64,000 nucleotides of DNA, taken from the NCBI GenBank assembly GCA_019925095.2, contig CM034412.1:2046001-2110000 (forward strand). Reading direction: 5' to 3'. Positions 10,147 through 20,644 of this stretch are shown in pieces. This DNA is from Dendrolimus kikuchii (Eukaryota > Arthropoda > Insecta > Lepidoptera > Lasiocampidae). Every line of letters starts with the position of its first letter. Positions within the stretch are counted from its first letter, which is position 1. Below the pieces are notes generated by a model that was given only the letters and a program-made list of their open reading frames with translations, was not told the origin of the DNA and searched no databases. A program made the position numbers and the translations under genes.

Positions 10147-10384
10147 GGGCGTTCCATTTGTAGCTCACAACGCCCAAAATGCTCCGTTAGCCGTTCCACT
10201 AAGCGCCCGCAGTCGTTGTGGACGTGGCGAAAACGTCACTAATGACGTCATCATTTTCGCTCACAACGACCCATGTCAAGAGGTGGGTCGAATAGCCGTT
10301 CCACTTGGGTTTACGATTGTAACGCCGGCAAGCAAGTGGAACGTGGCAACGTGGTCGTTGTGAGTCCCAAATGGTCCGTAGCCT
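10147..10384. mobile_element. MITE, about 230 bp, ~19-bp TIRs
   Basis: CCATTTGTAGCTCACAACG at 10154-10172 is the inverted partner of CGTTGTGAGTCCCAAATGG at 10356-10374. GAAAACGTCACTAATGACGT lies in the centre. A second copy sits at 13440-13672. No transposase. Confidence 0.7.
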
Positions 10385-10827
10385 ATGTAGTCTATGAACG
10401 TCATACAATTCGGAACTCCGTCGTGTAAATGCTATTTTGCGGTAAAGGCGATTGATTAGGCTACTGCATTATTGTGGCTGTAATTAATAGTAGGCCTATG
10501 AAAATGAGTTTTTGTATATAATTTTTTTCTATATATTTGTAGCATAGAAATTATATAAGTTAGATATTGTTATCTAATAATTTCCTAATTAAATAAAACT
10601 ATATATACAAATTAAGTATAGTAGTCCACCTAAAATTTGTCATTTCTATGCTGAAAGATCACACCTCTTAATTTTATTAATGCTTTCTTTTTCCTCGTCT
10701 ATGATCCTTACAGTGTATCACTAACACTAATAATATCTTAGATTTAAGTATTTATTGAATTACAGTGTAAACTCCATGTAACGTCACTCGATTTAACGAC
10801 AAACTTTATTTATTTTAATTTTTAACT
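10385..10827. other. AT-rich intronic DNA, nothing recognised
   Basis: No ORF, repeat boundary or hairpin of note was seen. Confidence 0.5.
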
Positions 10828-11100
10828 GTGCAGGAACGGAGAAAGAATAAAATTTCCTGCGGTCGGGCGGTCTGACGTAAGAGGCGACAAAACAACCCAC
10901 AGTCAGGTGGTAGGGTATTTGCTTGACTGGATGGCGACCACCCCTGGTCTAGAGTATGCCGCCATAACAACCTTCCAGTAGCTCTTAAGAGAGCAGCAGC
11001 ACATTTGTAGCACCTTTGGTGTTGCAAATGTCCATAGGCGATGATAACGGCTTTCCATCAAGTGAGCCGTCTGCCTGTCTGCTGAACTCCTGCAATAAAA
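10828..11100 (+). repeat. SINE-A, internally deleted
   Basis: It starts TGTGCAGGAACGGAGAAAG and ends CTCCTGCAATAAAA followed by an A-rich tail. About 40 bp around the GTTCCGGCATTAGTGACCAG segment are missing. Confidence 0.85.
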
Positions 11101-11109
11101 CATAAAATA

Positions 11110-11965
11110 AAAAAAACTCCCTTAAGCGTTGAAATCACTTGGCTTTGGTTGGTTTAGCCTTCCATCACCTGCGGGATCCGGCATTACAGTGGAAGGCGTC
11201 CGCATCGGCGTCCAGTCCACCATGAAGTATTTGGGCTTAGTTTTGGACAGCCGATGGAACTTTTCGGCACACTGCCAGCAGATGGCCCCCAGACTCAAGA
11301 GGGCGGCAGGCGCACTATCGCGCTTACTGCCCAACGTCGGGGGCCTAAATGTGACGTGCCGAAAGCTCTTAGAGTGAGTCGTGAGATTCATGGACCTTTA
11401 CGGGGCCCCGGTGTGGGCGGGCGCCCTGGTGGCTCGCAACGCCGAAACATTGCGACAAACACAGCGTATGCTGGCCGTCAGGGCAGTCCGAGGGTATCGC
11501 ACGATATTTTTCGAAGCGGCCTCCCTACTAGCCGGCACTCTGCCGCGAGACCTGGAGGCCAGAACACTGGCCTTCTTATACGCGTGGCGTAAGGAAAAGG
11601 AGGCAAATGTTGGCCGACCTGCGCCCCGTGAGATCGAGGGGCGCAGAGACGAGTTACCCCAGGTCCAGGTGGCAGAGTGGGCGTACCGCCTACTTAACCC
11701 CAGCGCCGGCCTCGCCGTTATCCAAGCGGTGAGGCCGATTATGCCAGAATGGCTGCAGAGGCGTCACGGCAACGGATGCTTTGGGAGGTACCTGTGTCAA
11801 ATAAGGCGTGAACAGATGTTTTAGTGGGTATCCCTAACCGAGACGTGGCAATAGCATCTCACATCTCAACGTGGGGTGCTAGTGCCACCCCGACCTGGCG
11901 AATCCCACACACGCGCCGCCACCTTTCCCCCTCGTGCGGTTCACAGTCCTCAAACGGATTTCCTC
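11110..11965 (+). pseudogene. R1-type LINE ORF2 C-terminus with 3' UTR, one nonsense codon
   Basis: A single frame from about 11129 to 11824 encodes the thumb region after the RT: VRIGVQSTMKYLGLVLDSRW, then LYGAPVWAGAL, RAVRGYRTIFFEAASLLAG and a Trp/Arg-rich tail. A stop at 11375-11377 interrupts it (LE*VVRFMDLYG); the frame then continues, so this is one point mutation. After the natural stop come GTGGGTATCCCTAACCG and a 3' UTR ending in a short A-run at about 11965; the same 3' UTR occurs at 56845-57008. The segment is much GC-richer than its surroundings. 5'-truncated, hence inactive. Confidence 0.75.
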
Positions 11966-12337
11966 TGTACAAAAAAAAGTTGTCTTCCATACAATAATAC
12001 ACTCTATATAGCGTTACACCCACTCTCAATAACGACAACAATTAGGTAATAAAAAGTACCTTTTAAGTTGCCAAAATTAGTTAAATCTGCGCAGCTGTGT
12101 ACGTTATTTTATCCCTTTATTTTCCTAGCCCGTAATAAACTCGACTGTCGGCATTACGCATACCGAAATTTCTAAGAAATTCCGAAATACCGAAATTTCT
12201 AAGGACTTCCTTTATCACCAAGATGCCTCAATAATATAGATATGAATAAGTAAAAAAATACAGCAGAATTATTGGAACAGCAAAAGACGTCAGACAAAAA
12301 TAACACACTTCTCTCCATGTAACGACAACTCTCTAAT
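11966..12337. other. Unassigned spacer
   Basis: A short direct repeat (CCGAAATTTCTAAG) occurs at about 12165 and 12193. Otherwise nothing recognised. Confidence 0.4.
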
Positions 12338-12611
12338 AATAACAGCCCATAAATGTCCCATTGCTGGGCTCGGGCCTCTTACTAAAGGGGAACGGATATT
12401 ATACTTTCCACGCTTGTCCAAGTCGGCTTGGCAGGTTTGACACATTGGTTATCTCGATGTGCAGGTTGCATCACGATGTTTTCCTTCACCGTTGTTAGCA
12501 CGTGGTAATTGTAACAATATGCACATTAGTGGTGCATGCGTTCCGGCCAGGATCGAACCCACGCCCTCTGAGTTTGGGACGCGTACGCTAGCCAATACGC
12601 TACCACGACTT
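12338..12611 (-). repeat. tRNA-derived SINE
   Basis: Box A and box B are readable on the minus strand (AAGTCGTGGTAGCGTATTGG, GGTTCGATCC). About 20 bases of the GTCAGAAAACTGCCTAA section are missing. AATAATAA forms the tail at the left. Confidence 0.85.
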
Positions 12612-13203
12612 ATTTATTCTTCCATGTCCCAAGACAAAATTGGGGGGACAGAGATAGATATACATACACAATATTATATACAAAAAGAGAAGGAATATGT
12701 ATGTATCAAGAATGTGTATTGTGGTTTGACCAAGAGATGGCGGTACCAAGTCTTAACAATCATAGTTCAAAATTAAATAATAAACAGTATGTAACTTTTA
12801 CATTTATTTAAGATAGACAGTTGTACATATGTACGGATATAGTCAGTCAAGTTTGTGACTTAGTACAAGGCATACCAAGTTATTCAAGCTGATATCAACA
12901 CAGTTGAGTAACTTGATAGTTCTGACTATAGTCTATATAAATCGGTTTATTAACTTTGATGCGGTTTGCACTATTGATTCGGCAGTACTGACCTAGAATA
13001 GTTTAGACCGATGTTTGTACAAGGGTTTGATCATATATAGTTTTGATTCCGTCGGGAATGTAACAGTTTGACTTAGTTGTCTAAATCTTAGTAACAAAGC
13101 TTCATTGTAAGCAAGAATATTTGAGACAAGGATTCATATTGAGGGTTAAAATTACAGTGTTATGGATACGAAATTTTTAATATGGATATATGATGGTTAG
13201 TTT
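12612..13203. other. Unassigned intronic DNA
   Basis: 590 bp without recognised repeats. Short imperfect echoes of TTTGACTTAG and AGTCAAG occur, too weak to call. Confidence 0.4.
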
Positions 13204-13432
13204 TTTTGTTGCTGAAGCACACCAGACAGGCTAGCGGTCCAACAGTGATGGAAAGTGGTTACCGTCGCCGTGCTGCCGGCCTAAAACGCGAGACTGGAAC
13301 GTGGCTTCTGATGCCGGAATGTAACTCAAAGTTGTTATGGCGGCATACTATAGACTAGGGGTAGCAGCCATCCAGTCGGTCAATTGCCCTACCACCTGGC
13401 TGTGGGTTGTTTTGTCGCCTACGGCAGGAGAG
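13204..13432 (-). repeat. Old diverged SINE-A copy
   Basis: The order of blocks is as in SINE-A (GATGGAAAGTGGTTACC, GAGACTGGAAC, CTCAAAGTTGTTATGGCGGC, CCCTACCACCTGGCTGTGGG) but with many substitutions and a deletion. It ends at the border of the next MITE. Confidence 0.65.
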
Positions 13433-13439
13433 CTCTTCA

Positions 13440-13672
13440 GCGCGCGCCCAAAATGCTCCGTCAGCCGTTCCACATGGCGACCGCGGTCGTTGTGGTCGTG
13501 GTGAAAACGTCACTAATGACGTCATCATTTTCGATTAAACAACCCTCACAACAACCCATGTCAAGAGGTGGGTCGAATAACCGTTCCACTTGAGTTTACG
13601 ATTGTGACTTTGGCACGCAAGTAGAACGGGAAAAATCGCGGTCGCTGTGAGGGCCTAATGGAACGTAGCCTT
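13440..13672. mobile_element. Second copy of the 10147 MITE, left end lost
   Basis: Shares GCCCAAAATGCTCCGT, GAAAACGTCACTAATGACGT, AGAGGTGGGTCGAATA and the right end GGGCCTAATGGAACGTAGCC. A small insertion (GATTAAACAACCCTC) splits the centre. Confidence 0.7.
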
Positions 13673-13823
13673 TGGAAGCGGATATCTCGTCATCTATTGA
13701 TGTAATTAAAAAAGTCATTAAAATATAGTTATGATTTTTAAACAATTGTATAACGATGCCCTACCCAAATATTCAACCCACCGATGGTGAAAATCTATCT
13801 ATACTTCTATATTTATACTAATA

Positions 13824-13885
13824 CTAGCTGACCCGGCAAACTTCGTACCGCCTCAGAAACAATAAATAAAAAAGCTGAATGATAA
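13824..13885 (-). repeat. Helitron 3' end fragment
   Basis: CTAGCTGACCCGGCAAACTTC is the reverse complement of a Helitron terminus like that at 1030-1049. The 5' part is absent or unrecognisable. Confidence 0.5.
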
Positions 13886-13954
13886 TTGCAGAATGTTTCA
13901 ACATTAAATGCAAACACTAGTCACAATGATACCAATACAAACTTCTAGGAGCTA

Positions 13955-14490
13955 AGTTCTTGAGCAATGGCCCAGCTCGCCGTATACGCTGCTCTACTGG
14001 GACCGATCAATTATCACTGACAGAGTATGGGTTGGAAGAACAAGCCTGATATTGTGATAGTTGATCGGTCTGCGAGACGTGCTATAATTGTAGATGTCGC
14101 GATTCCCCATGATGGTAACCTCGTGAATGCCGAGAAAGATAAACAAATAAAGTATATTGATCTTGCTCACGAGGTTACCGCTATGTGGAACCTGGACTCT
14201 ACAATCATAGTACCGATAGTGGTGTCAGTGAATGGACTAATAGCGAAGAGCCTTGATCGCCACCTTGAAAGGCTCTCGCTTGGTATCTGGTTGAAGGGTC
14301 GGATGCAGAAGGCAGCTCTGTTGGACACGGCCCGTATTGTGAGGAGATTCCTGTGTCTGGAGCCTTAACCACCGGTAGCCTGGACCCTAGGCCCCACTGC
14401 CGGCGAAGATCAGTTTTTTATATTTTTTTTATAAATAAATTTGTATTTTTTATAAGAAAAATGTAAAAAATTTGGAAATAAAATATATAT
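13955..14490 (+). pseudogene. R2/R4-type LINE 3' end (endonuclease tail and 3' UTR)
   Basis: From about 14027 it reads KPDIVIVDRSARRAIIVDVAIPH, then LAHEVTAMWN, then DTARIVRRFLCLEP and a stop at 14366. KPD..D..IVDV is the restriction-like nuclease core; no RT is present. The 3' UTR passes through ACCACCGGTAGCCTGGACCC and ends in AT-rich sequence. A minus-strand copy of this same 3' end lies at 40885-41115. A frame shift occurs near 14022 just upstream. Confidence 0.75.
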
Positions 14491-14504
14491 GTAAATAATA
14501 AGAC

Positions 14505-15480
14505 GTGTTCTTGCATAGAGATGTTGTGGCAGTAGACAAATGTTTTACCACGCTCTGGATGACTAAAGAGAAATGGTGCAATCTGGCAGTACTGCGTGCT
14601 TCCAACCGCATCAACGTATGGAAGACCAAGGTGCTGCATGGCTGGTTTTGTCGGGCCTTAACAAGATCCGATGTAGACCTGTCTGCATCGATAAACTGTC
14701 TACGGTTCGGTAACCTCTTTGGGAAAACTTTCTTTGGTTTTGTCTTTGAAATTATGGACGAAGTTATTAAGATCTATAACTACCGGAAATATATCTTGAA
14801 GGATGACACCATAGACATCTGTCAGGTATGCCATCGCCCAGTTGAATTCCTCAAGCATATTATTTCTGGTTGTTTACATCTTTCTAACGACGAATACTTG
14901 CGCAAACATAACCTCGTAGCCAGGATTATCCACCAGCAACTTGCCCTTCGATATGGTTTGGTGGAAACGGTCGTGCCTTATTACGAGTACTCGCCGGAGC
15001 CAGTTCTTGAAAACAGTAGTGCTACGTTCTACTGGGATCGATCAATTATCACGGACAGGACTATTGTAGCCAATAAATCTGATATCGTGATAATAGATTC
15101 ATCTGCGCGACGAACAATACTCGTTGACATCAGTATCCCGCATGGCGAAGAAAGAAAAAGAAAAACTAAGTAAATATTTAGATCGTAATCACGAGGTTAC
15201 TGCAATGTGACTTCTGAAGTCATCCATCATTGTGCCGATAGTTGTCACCGACAATGGTTTTACAGCGAAGAGCCTCGACCGTCATCTAGAGAGGCTTTCA
15301 CTGGGAGGCTGGGTGAAGGGCCAGATACAGAAGGCAGCACTCTTGGACACGGCACGGATTGTGAGAAGGTTCCTGTCTCTGGAGCCCTAACCACCGGTAG
15401 TTTGGACCCTAGGCCCCGCTGGCGGTGATCTGCAAGATTTTATATTTTTTTTATTGAATATATATTTTATTTTTGATGTA
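14505..15480 (+). pseudogene. R2/R4-type LINE C-terminus with zinc knuckle and nuclease, frameshifted
   Basis: A 222-codon frame (14505-15173) holds a C-x2-C-x8-H-x4-C knuckle at residues 106-123 (CQVC..H..C) followed by YWDRSIITDRTIVANK and the nuclease core SDIVIIDSSARRTILVDISIPH. That order is diagnostic of site-specific R2/R4-type LINEs. A frameshift after residue 215 and a stop break the last third, which resumes as VVTDNGFTAKSLDRHLERLS...RRFLSLEP to 15390. K/S-PD reads SD instead of PD. It lies directly behind the 13955-14490 copy, same strand. Confidence 0.78.
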
Positions 15481-15495
15481 TTTTTATAAAAGAAT

Positions 15496-15520
15496 GGGCC
15501 GTCTGCCTGTCTGCTGAGTG
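15496..15520 (+). repeat. SINE-A 3' end remnant
   Basis: GGGCCGTCTGCCTGTCTGCTGA only; the rest is missing. A/T-rich tail sequence follows. Confidence 0.55.
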
Positions 15521-15997
15521 TTATTTATTTTTTTATAAAAAAATGTCTACTTTTTATATATTTAAAAAAAATGTAAAATTTTTGAAAATAAAAATAATAA
15601 TAATTCATTTATTTCAGAAATTGAGTATTTCCATATCATACAGTTTCATATTATAAATATTGCGTGTACACACCGGCGCGAGCGTACTGATTTCATACCC
15701 GGCTGGACCGGTGTGTACCTTCTTTTAGTAAATCGTGCCGCGACACATTTTTTATTTAAACATATCATATTTAATAATACATAATAGCATATTTTATCAA
15801 ACAAAAAAACTTAATTCGATCCGGAACCAAAAACCGCATTAATAGTATACTCTAAATTCCTGCCGCTTTTTCGTGACAGAAAAATCGTAAGACCCCCGTT
15901 TATATAGAAGTTTCACTTCAAACATAAACTTTGGTTAGTATTCTGACGGTAATAACCTCTTTGGGAACCATTGTATTATCCTAAACGTTAAATTCAT
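15521..15997. other. Unassigned intronic DNA
   Basis: Contains a GTGTACACACCGGCGCGAGC patch near 15665 with an inverted echo at 15705 (ACCGGTGTGTAC), possibly a small hairpin element. No coding signal. Confidence 0.4.
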
Positions 15998-16092
15998 AGT
16001 CTTATTCATATTCAATTATACTAAGTTTGAAGGCTTCTTTAGGGTTCTTAAAGAAGCCTTCAAACTTACTTTAACTCAATATGAATAAGACA
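15998..16092. mobile_element. Hairpin MITE, about 95 bp
   Basis: CTTATTCATATTCAATTATA...AAGTTTGAAGGCTTCTTTA folds onto TAAAGAAGCCTTCAAACTT...CAATATGAATAAG with a 5-base loop. One arm is also present at 58764-58834. Confidence 0.7.
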
Positions 16093-16365
16093 GTTACACT
16101 TCAGTACTTGCCCAAGGCAACCCTTATCGGAGAATACTTAACCGTACGAGCGAAATTAATTTCTTAGAAACAATATTTGTTTTTGAAATTGATAGTAACC
16201 CTCGCCTGTACTTACGCCCATATACCCGGATTTTCGGTACGGGCAATTCTACAACCGGTTATAAGCTGAAACATGATCCAGTTTCTAATATAATACGCTT
16301 AATAAATATTATTTATAGTGGATTATATACAAAACTGACTATTGGACTTTGTATATTTAATTTAT

Positions 16366-16990
16366 TAACTAACTGTTACCCGTGACGTCCGAGTGGAATT
16401 TAATTTAATTTGCTTTCCGGTTTTTTTTATTGGACTTGACTTTATGTTGTTGGTCCGAAGAACTTACAACTTTACCGGGGTTCTTGGGGCAAGTGTCTTC
16501 GCGAAGCGGGGGCAACTTGCTCGAGGGAGCTTCCTAAGGAGTTTTACCTCGGCTGGACTGTTGCCATGAGAGGGGCAACAGAGGGACAACATGAGAGGGG
16601 GATAAATTTAATGATGCCCAACATAGGGCGACACAAAGCACTAATTGAGAACGGGGACGGGTATTATAAAGCCCGAGGGGAAGGATCCCGGCAGGCCGGG
16701 ATCGGTGGTTCGCGGCGGCCTACGCTATCTTACTGCCGTTTTGCAACGTGTTATGGCTGGGAGAGAAGAAACGGTGAAAGAAACTTCCCAACAACACGCC
16801 TAGTATATCTTAGTATATTCTGCTATGTCTCCTAGCGTCCCTCACGGGGACGTAGAGAGATCTTGAGCGGCGACGGCGGCGGCGTGCGCTTTTAATTTTT
16901 TTTATAAAATAAAAGTAGCCTAAGTTACTCCTTATAACATCAGCTATCTGCTAGTGAAAGTTTCGTCAAAATCGGCCTACCCGTTTCAGA
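16366..16990 (-). mobile_element. Decayed Helitron with a GC-rich insertion
   Basis: AACTGTTACCCGTGACGTCC at the left resembles a reversed Helitron end, and ATAACATCAGCTATCTGCTAGTGAAAG with TTTCGTCAAAATCGG at the right is typical Helitron interior. Between 16425 and 16905 lies GC-rich DNA unlike its flanks (GGATCCCGGCAGGCCGGGATC is itself a hairpin) that also holds a LINE-C-like patch TTTGCAACGTGTTATGGC. Confidence 0.45.
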
Positions 16991-17079
16991 GATTAGCTAA
17001 AATAAATAGCTACAGGTTCCTTAGCTATTTTAGCTTCAACTTTTTTTTACCTGCTAGACCCATGCTGGAATCGTTATTT

Positions 17080-17390
17080 AATTTCAGCTATTTGAGCCGG
17101 CTCGATAGGTTATATGATACCCCGCTCTCACAGAATATTGGCGTGAAACAGTTAGCCTTCTTGAGTTAAACGTGTTTCGTACGATGAATAAGAGTTTCGA
17201 TGAGCCACTTCCTTTCCACCTATTCTTTCTATCCTGATCCCTCTCCTATTCCCCCCATGGGTTAGGGATCCCATCCTAAAGGCAGGCAACGTGTTGTTAT
17301 TGCAAACGTCCGCCCCTGATGTTGTATACGTCTTTTTTAGCTTAAGGCTATTCGATATGGCAAATGACCCTACGCTTTTTCTAAAAAGAA
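17080..17390. repeat. Unclassified repeat-like segment
   Basis: Runs from ATTTGAGCCGGCTCGATAGG through CCCATGGGTTAGGGATCCC to GATATGGCAAATGACCC. The style (GC-richer, no ORF) is that of lepidopteran SINE bodies, but no second copy exists in the window to prove it. Confidence 0.3.
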
Positions 17391-17397
17391 TACTAAT

Positions 17398-17515
17398 TCC
17401 TGCGGCCGGATGACCTGTCGTAAGAGGTGACAGAACAACCTATAGCCAGGGGGTAGGGCATTTGCCTGACTGGATGGCTACCATCCCTAGTCTAGAGTAC
17501 GCCACCATAACAACT
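17398..17515 (+). repeat. SINE-A 5' half
   Basis: Starts TTCCTGCGGCCGGATGACC and stops at ACCATAACAACTTTGA, where an (AAAG)n run and another LINE 3' end (reverse) take over. Confidence 0.75.
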
Positions 17516-17700
17516 TTGAAAGAAAGAAAGAAAATAGGTTTATTTTTAGGACATATACAAGTGAAAGAAACACATTTGAAGGAATAAATAAAGCACAATA
17601 AAAAAAGAGAAAACAACCACAAAATATCAGAAGATATGCAAATTAAGTCCTATAAATTGGATCAAACCCCGCAAAAATTTCGATCTATTAGACCAATGCT
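17516..17700 (-). repeat. LINE 3' end with CTTT tail
   Basis: GAAAGAAAGAAAGAAAATAGG at the left is the tail of a reversed 3' end, followed by TTTATTTTTAGGACATA. A similar arrangement is at 47630-47800. Only non-coding 3' sequence. Confidence 0.4.
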
Positions 17701-17763
17701 GATCTTCTGCTTGAACCTAGAGCGATGTCACGGCAGACTACACATTATATTATTAATTTTCAT

Positions 17764-18066
17764 CCGTGCAGGAACGGAGAAAGAATACAATTTCCTGCGG
17801 CCAGGCGGCCTGTCGTAAGAGGCGACAAAACAACCCACAGCCAGGTGGTAGGGTATTTGCTCGACTGGATGGCGACCACCCCTGGTCTAGCGTATGCCGC
17901 CATAACAACCTTGAGTTATATTCCGGCATTAGTGACCAGGTTCCAGACTCCCTTAAGAGAGCAGCAGCGCATTTGTAGCACCTTTGGTGTTGCAAATTTC
18001 CATAGGCGATGGTAACCGCTTTCTATCAAGTGGGCCGTCTGCCTGTCTGCTGAACTCCTGCAATAA
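17764..18066 (+). repeat. SINE-A, full length
   Basis: Best sense-strand copy: TCCGTGCAGGAACGGAGAAA to CTCCTGCAATAAAAATAAAAT. It can serve as the family reference (about 300 bp). No clear RNA polymerase III box B is visible in it. Confidence 0.9.
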
Positions 18067-18074
18067 AAATAAAA

Positions 18075-18200
18075 TAAATACTAGAACTAGGTTTTATACT
18101 TTAATTTTAGTTTGTATATATAGTTTATTTTTAGTTTAATTTATTTATAATTAGATACCTATATAATAGTATTATTAAGATAGTTTAATTAATAATTTTA
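18075..18200 (+). repeat. AIQRGN LINE 3' UTR
   Basis: ACTAGAACTAGGTTTTATAC and TTTAGTTTGTATATATAG match the 3' ends at 2336-2380 and 48460-48560. Coding part absent. Confidence 0.65.
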
Positions 18201-18269
18201 TTTTATTATAAATAATTATATTATTGTGGTAATCCTAATCTATATATTAATACGGGGACACTGTCAGTG

Positions 18270-18426
18270 AGGACTGGTCCACAAATTCAAAGCCACTCAA
18301 CGGGCTATGGAGCGAGCTATGTTAGGTGTTTCTCTTATGGATAAAATCAGAAATGAGGACATCCGTAAGAGAACGAAGGTAACCGACAGCTCGCAAAATT
18401 ATCAAGTTGAAGTGGCAGCGGGCCGG
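18270..18426 (+). pseudogene. Endonuclease-RT LINE fragment fused to RTE
   Basis: Encodes KATQRAMERAMLGVSLMDKIRNEDIRKRTKVTDSS, then ISKLKWQRAG after a frame change; same family as 2427-2745. At 18427 it switches without spacer into RTE sequence (HNAVLVPTLTYGSESWVW). Confidence 0.65.
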
Positions 18427-18637
18427 TCCCATACACAACGCGGTGCTGGTACCTACGCTCACGTATGGAAGCGAGAGTTGGGTATGGAAGAGAGAGCATG
18501 AAAGTAGAGTAAACGCGGTCGAGATGCGAGCACTACGCAAAATCTGCGGAGTGACGCTCGCGGACCGCGTTCGTAATACCGAAGTAAGGAAGAGAGTTGA
18601 TCTGAAAGAGAGTGTCGGGGTGAAGGTAAGGAAAGGA
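18427..18637 (+). pseudogene. RTE internal fragment
   Basis: Encodes HNAVLVPTLTYGSESWVWKR, EMRALRKICGVTLADRVRN and KESVGVKVRKGM. It is cut at both sides: a LINE fusion on the left and an inverted RTE end on the right. Confidence 0.75.
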
Positions 18638-18917
18638 ATGCATACATAACTTCACGCCAGTTCCCTTGCGGGGTAGGCACGAACAACAGAGCGTCATTCA
18701 GGCTTATTCTTACACACTTCACTTGCTTCTTTGACATTCATAACTCTTGTCATGCACTCTCGTCTGTTCCTAAGGCTCCTGACATCACCTTCTACTAGTA
18801 CACGATCAATTTGATCATGGAAGGTGTGTCGTGGCCTTCCACGACTTCTGCATCCATCCACTTTTGCATTGTATATCTGTTTAGTCATTCTTCCATCATG
18901 CATTCTTTCCACATGCC
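18638..18917 (-). mobile_element. RTE 3' fragment, abutting an inverted RTE piece
   Basis: CATACATAACTTCACGCC at the left is the tail; coding ends near MHDGRMTKQIYNAKVDGC. Its 3' tail touches the plus-strand RTE piece, which is not the geometry of simple twin priming. Confidence 0.8.
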
Positions 18918-19599
18918 CATTCCATAACTTATTAGTATAGTATAAGTTATCTACAGCCTGATTTAAATTCAAATGCAAAGCAGTATAATAAAAAATAGTT
19001 TCCACGCGACCCTGTGTTATGCGCGAAATAGCGAGAATTCCCCGACAAAAGGGGAAATAAATTATTTCACTATCACTTATCTATACGATACAGAGTAAAG
19101 GGAGGCTTGCCCATGTATAATTCAGGATTGTGTGTCACTACATGCTGTATATCATTGCCCCGGGAACGCGGGTCTCCGGGGGTTTCCGGGACACAGAAAA
19201 AACGGCGAAGTACCCTCTTTTGTTGTAAAGAAAATAAAAGACATTTTTCACGCTTTGCGATACGATGGGCTGTTTTTGTTTTTTATTGTTGAAATGATAC
19301 ATTGTCGGGTGTGGTGGCCGTGCTATGAATCATGGGACAATAATCCTATGGGATGACAATCGCTCAGTACAAAACGTAGCTCGTAACGCTCTGCTATCAC
19401 AGTTGGCGTCACCGGTCCGGTTTATTTTTGACCCATGTCAAAAAAAGGAGTTCTTACGTCGCTTCCAAGCGTTTATTTTACTTTTGACGTTTGCACGTCT
19501 ATCAAGTTACATATGTCAAATATACATTTAAAGAAGTTTTAATATATTGGCTAAAAACATAGTTATTATAGTTTTTTAAATGATATATATTTTTTTTTG
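18918..19599. other. Unassigned intronic DNA
   Basis: 680 bp with no recognised repeat end. A GC-richer patch (19160-19200, CCCGGGAACGCGGGTCTCCG) has no coding support. Confidence 0.4.
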
Positions 19600-19690
19600 T
19601 TAAGTCGGCAGACAGACACACATATTGTATATCCCCAAATTAAGCAAGTTACGCTTGTGTTATGGGTAATATACAACGGACTACTCTCAC
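19600..19690 (-). repeat. SINE-2 3' fragment
   Basis: GTCGGCAGACAGACACACAT and CCCCAAATTAAGCAAGTTAC match the 3' portion of SINE-2 at 57533 and 62462. The tRNA-like head is absent. Confidence 0.7.
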
Positions 19691-20190
19691 TTTTATTTTT
19701 ACAAGCCTTTTGAAGTGATAACTTCTTATGGGAGGCTAAACTGCTTCGTTACGTCACGCGTTACGGCGTCAGTCTGTATGTTCAGTGATCACGGAAAAAC
19801 TACTGGACCAACATAGATTAATTTAAGTTATCATTTCTGTCGGGTGTCCCAAAGACACCTGATTTTTTTTTCAGTGTGTAAGAAACTTTTATTAGCAGGA
19901 ACAGGAAATCCTTTTTTTACATATTACAAATGAATTTGAATTTATTTTACATAATTTACCTATACTAATACTGTTTGTACTGTTAATTTAAATAATTTTG
20001 TAATAAATGAACATTAATTAATCTAGCTAGTTACGAAAGCAAGTCTTCTTATTTTTTACAAAATAGAACATTTAATTTTTACAATTTTCTTTGTCATTAA
20101 AACATTTTCTTTAAGACACTTGAAGAGACCAACATCTAAAAAACAGGCTCCGCCTAGTTTAAGTGTTAGTTAACGAAATAACTTTATTAT
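19691..20190. other. AT-rich flank of solo LTR
   Basis: Includes GTTACGTCACGCGTTACGGC and GTATGTTCAGTGATCACGG, a combination often seen in moth Helitron-like repeats, but with no boundaries visible. Confidence 0.3.
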
Positions 20191-20644
20191 TGTTACGACC
20201 GAATGCCGACAAAAGACAAAATCACACCTGCGACTGTAGAAACACATTTTATTACCTTTTTCGGCACTTGGACTTCTTTTGTTTGCTTTGTGTTTAAAAT
20301 TTGTAATTAGAAAAACACTCCATTGTGTAATGTCATCTTTTATGGCAGTCATTAGACAGGTGCGTCGAACTGATTCTAAGAAATCCGATATACGCGGACT
20401 CGCAGCCGTATTGTATCGGTGCAGTATAAAGCAATGGCCCAATGGAGAGATCGGCAGTCAAGCGATAATCAGCAGCGAGACAAGACGTGTGTACATTCGA
20501 TAATCTATATAGTGACGGACTTTGCGCGTGTTATTGAATCGCGCATTACGTTTGAACTGATCGTGTTATACGTGTTTGTATAGTTCTAATAAATTCTATA
20601 GTAATTCCAACGGCATTTTAATTCGAGTCCCGTAACTCGTAACA
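20191..20644 (+). mobile_element. Solo LTR, 454 bp
   Basis: Begins TGTTACGA and ends TCGTAACA, an inverted terminal pair with TG/CA tips. It is flanked by TTAT on both sides (20187-20190 and 20645-20648), a 4-bp duplication typical of Ty3/gypsy-type integration (some groups use 5). AGTATAAAG near 20430 and AATAAA near 20588 could be the LTR promoter and poly(A) signal. Orientation is set by those signals. No gag/pol adjoins it, so recombination between two LTRs is likely. Confidence 0.8.

Noticed and set aside
18638..18917. Twin-priming (5' inversion) of one RTE
   Set aside because: In twin priming the inverted part joins the 5' end of the 3' segment; here it touches the 3' tail, so two events are more likely.
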